Shown here piece by piece: positions 63,080-64,000 of a stretch of 64,000 bases of DNA. The DNA is from Mucilaginibacter rubeus (lineage in GTDB: Bacteria; Bacteroidota; Bacteroidia; Sphingobacteriales; Sphingobacteriaceae): assembly GCF_003286415.2 (NCBI RefSeq), contig NZ_CP043450.1, forward strand, positions 1,550,001 through 1,614,000, given 5' to 3'. A model generated the notes under the pieces. The model was given only the letters and a program-made list of their open reading frames with translations, searched no databases and was not told where the DNA came from. Within the stretch, counting starts at the first letter, position 1; every line of letters begins with the position of its first letter. Position numbers and translations under genes: made by a program.

Positions 63080-63116
63080 TAATAAAAAAATCGCCACCGT
63101 TTAAGGGTGGCGATTT
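63080..63116 (-). terminator. Rho-independent terminator of the RND pump gene
   Basis: The stem aaatcgccacc / ggtggcgattt with loop gtttaag, read on the minus strand, is followed by TTTTTTATT. It lies about 40 nt past the pump's stop. Confidence 0.85.
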
Positions 63117-63154
63117 ACACTTATCTTTTCAGAAAAATATTTATAGATAATTAA

Positions 63155-64000
63155 TTATCCCTTTATCATGCCTACTTTTTTCAGCAGCTTACGGTTTTCA
63201 CGGCGGTGGATTAAACGGTAAACTATGGCGTAAATGATAGGTAATATCAGTAAGGTTAATATGGTTGAAGTTACCAAACCGCCTATTACCACTATAGCCA
63301 GCGGTTTTTGAGTTTCGGAACCAATACCCGTAGAAATTGCCGCAGGCATCAAACCAATGGCGGCCATCAACGCGGTCATAACTACCGGACGAACACGTGA
63401 TATTACACCTTGCATAATAGCTTCATCAAGGTGCATTTTTTCTTCAAGGTTTTTCTTGAATACCGATATCAGGATCACACCATTCTGGATACAGACACCA
63501 AATAAGGCGATGAAACCGATACCTGCCGAGATACTGAAGTTAGTACCTGTGATATGCAATGCTAAAATACCGCCTATCAACGCGAACGGCACGTTCAGGA
63601 TTACCAGTACGGCATCTTTAGCGTTACCGAAGGTGATGAACAGGATCAGGAATATTACCAGTAAACATATAGGTACTACGTGTGCCAAAGTGTTTGAGGC
63701 CCTGATCTGGTTTTCAAATTCACCGTTCCAGGTGAAGGAGTAACCCTGATCCAATTTTACAGCAGCGCCCACTTTGTCCTGTGCTTCGGCAATGGTACTA
63801 CCCAAATCACGACCACGTACCGAGAATTTTACGGCAATGTAACGCATGTTGTTATCGCGGTAAATAAATGCCGGGCCGGTTAGTGTGGTGATCTTCGAGA
63901 TTTCCTTAATGGCAATTTTTGAACCGTTTAACGTAGGCACCATCAGGTTCTCGATTTTGCTTTGAGTATCCCTGAATTGTTTTTGATAACGGATCCTGAT
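63155..64000 (-). CDS. HME-type RND efflux pump (CusA/CzcA-like), C-terminal part; 5' end outside window
   Basis: The frame stays open up to base 64000, so 281 residues are seen. Pattern: VPTLNGSKIAIKEISKIT, FSVRGRDLGSTIAEAQDKVGAAVKLDQGYSFTWNGEFENQ and several membrane helices. Also seen are NVPFALIGGILALHITGTNFSISAGIGFIALFGVCIQNGVILIS (helix 10-11 region), RVRPVVMTALMAAIGLMPAA and the terminal KLLKKVGMIKG. Heavy-metal (Cu/Ag or Co/Zn/Cd) RND family. The specificity cannot be told from this part. Confidence 0.9.
   Translation of the reverse strand: MRIRYQKQFRDTQSKIENLMVPTLNGSKIAIKEISKITTLTGPAFIYRDNNMRYIAVKFSVRGRDLGSTIAEAQDKVGAAVKLDQGYSFTWNGEFENQIRASNTLAHVVPICLLVIFLILFITFGNAKDAVLVILNVPFALIGGILALHITGTNFSISAGIGFIALFGVCIQNGVILISVFKKNLEEKMHLDEAIMQGVISRVRPVVMTALMAAIGLMPAAISTGIGSETQKPLAIVVIGGLVTSTILTLLILPIIYAIVYRLIHRRENRKLLKKVGMIKG

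Overview
The window looks like a chromosomal segment of a Bacteroidota bacterium, most likely family Sphingobacteriaceae (Mucilaginibacter/Pedobacter-like). The evidence is a SusC/SusD pair, DUF5686 and head-GIN (DUF2807) proteins, a T9SS-type gliding-motility C-terminal domain, a GH92 mannosidase, HmuY-type heme uptake, many secreted OMP-barrel and lipoproteins, and -7 boxes of the form TAnnTTTG. The genus is an inference. I saw no rRNA, tRNA, CRISPR array, transposase or prophage genes.

Layout. 1-7.3 kb: end of a beta-helix protein, a secreted histidine phosphatase, a fatty-acid/sterol-hydroxylase-like membrane protein, an OMP barrel, a DUF5686 protein, a PepSY-like protein and a PD40 protein. 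7.3-16.0 kb (minus strand): nine genes spaced 1-15 nt apart, which I read as one operon. They encode a GT-B-like transferase, an SpsF-like cytidylyltransferase, a split transketolase, a class III aminotransferase, an SDR, a KdsC-NeuB fusion, a sterol-desaturase-family protein and an SMR transporter. I interpret this as a complete, unassigned route to a CMP-activated nonulosonic-type acidic sugar; it is the most interesting part of the window. About 645 bp upstream of the operon carries two perfect inverted repeats and no gene.

16.6-26.1 kb: a small membrane protein, a BamA/TamA-type barrel whose N-terminal half carries kinase-like DRH and DxD motifs, then SusC-SusD-secreted tyrosine phosphatase. 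26.5-34.7 kb: a 1770-residue multi-Ig T9SS cargo protein, a head-GIN adhesin-like protein, a lipoprotein and a Tat-exported amine oxidase. 34.9-43.2 kb: small membrane proteins, a LuxR response regulator, housekeeping-like small proteins, then a heme-uptake locus (AraC/PchR-type regulator divergent from an HmuR-like receptor plus HmuY) and a DUF985 cupin.

43.2-50.8 kb: argS flanked on both sides by inverted-repeat elements (43.23-43.48 kb and 45.47-45.59 kb), a YXWGXW lipoprotein, hbd, bioF-bioD, an LTXXQ-like protein, an XRE-S24 regulator divergent from a GIY-YIG protein, and msrB. 50.9-64.0 kb: a fasciclin protein, an APH-family kinase, a large gluzincin-TolB-barrel protein, PBP1A, PPK2, a DUF4870-like protein, GH92, and the C-terminal end of an HME-RND efflux pump that leaves the window.

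All assignments rest on motif and family recognition by eye; no database search was run.
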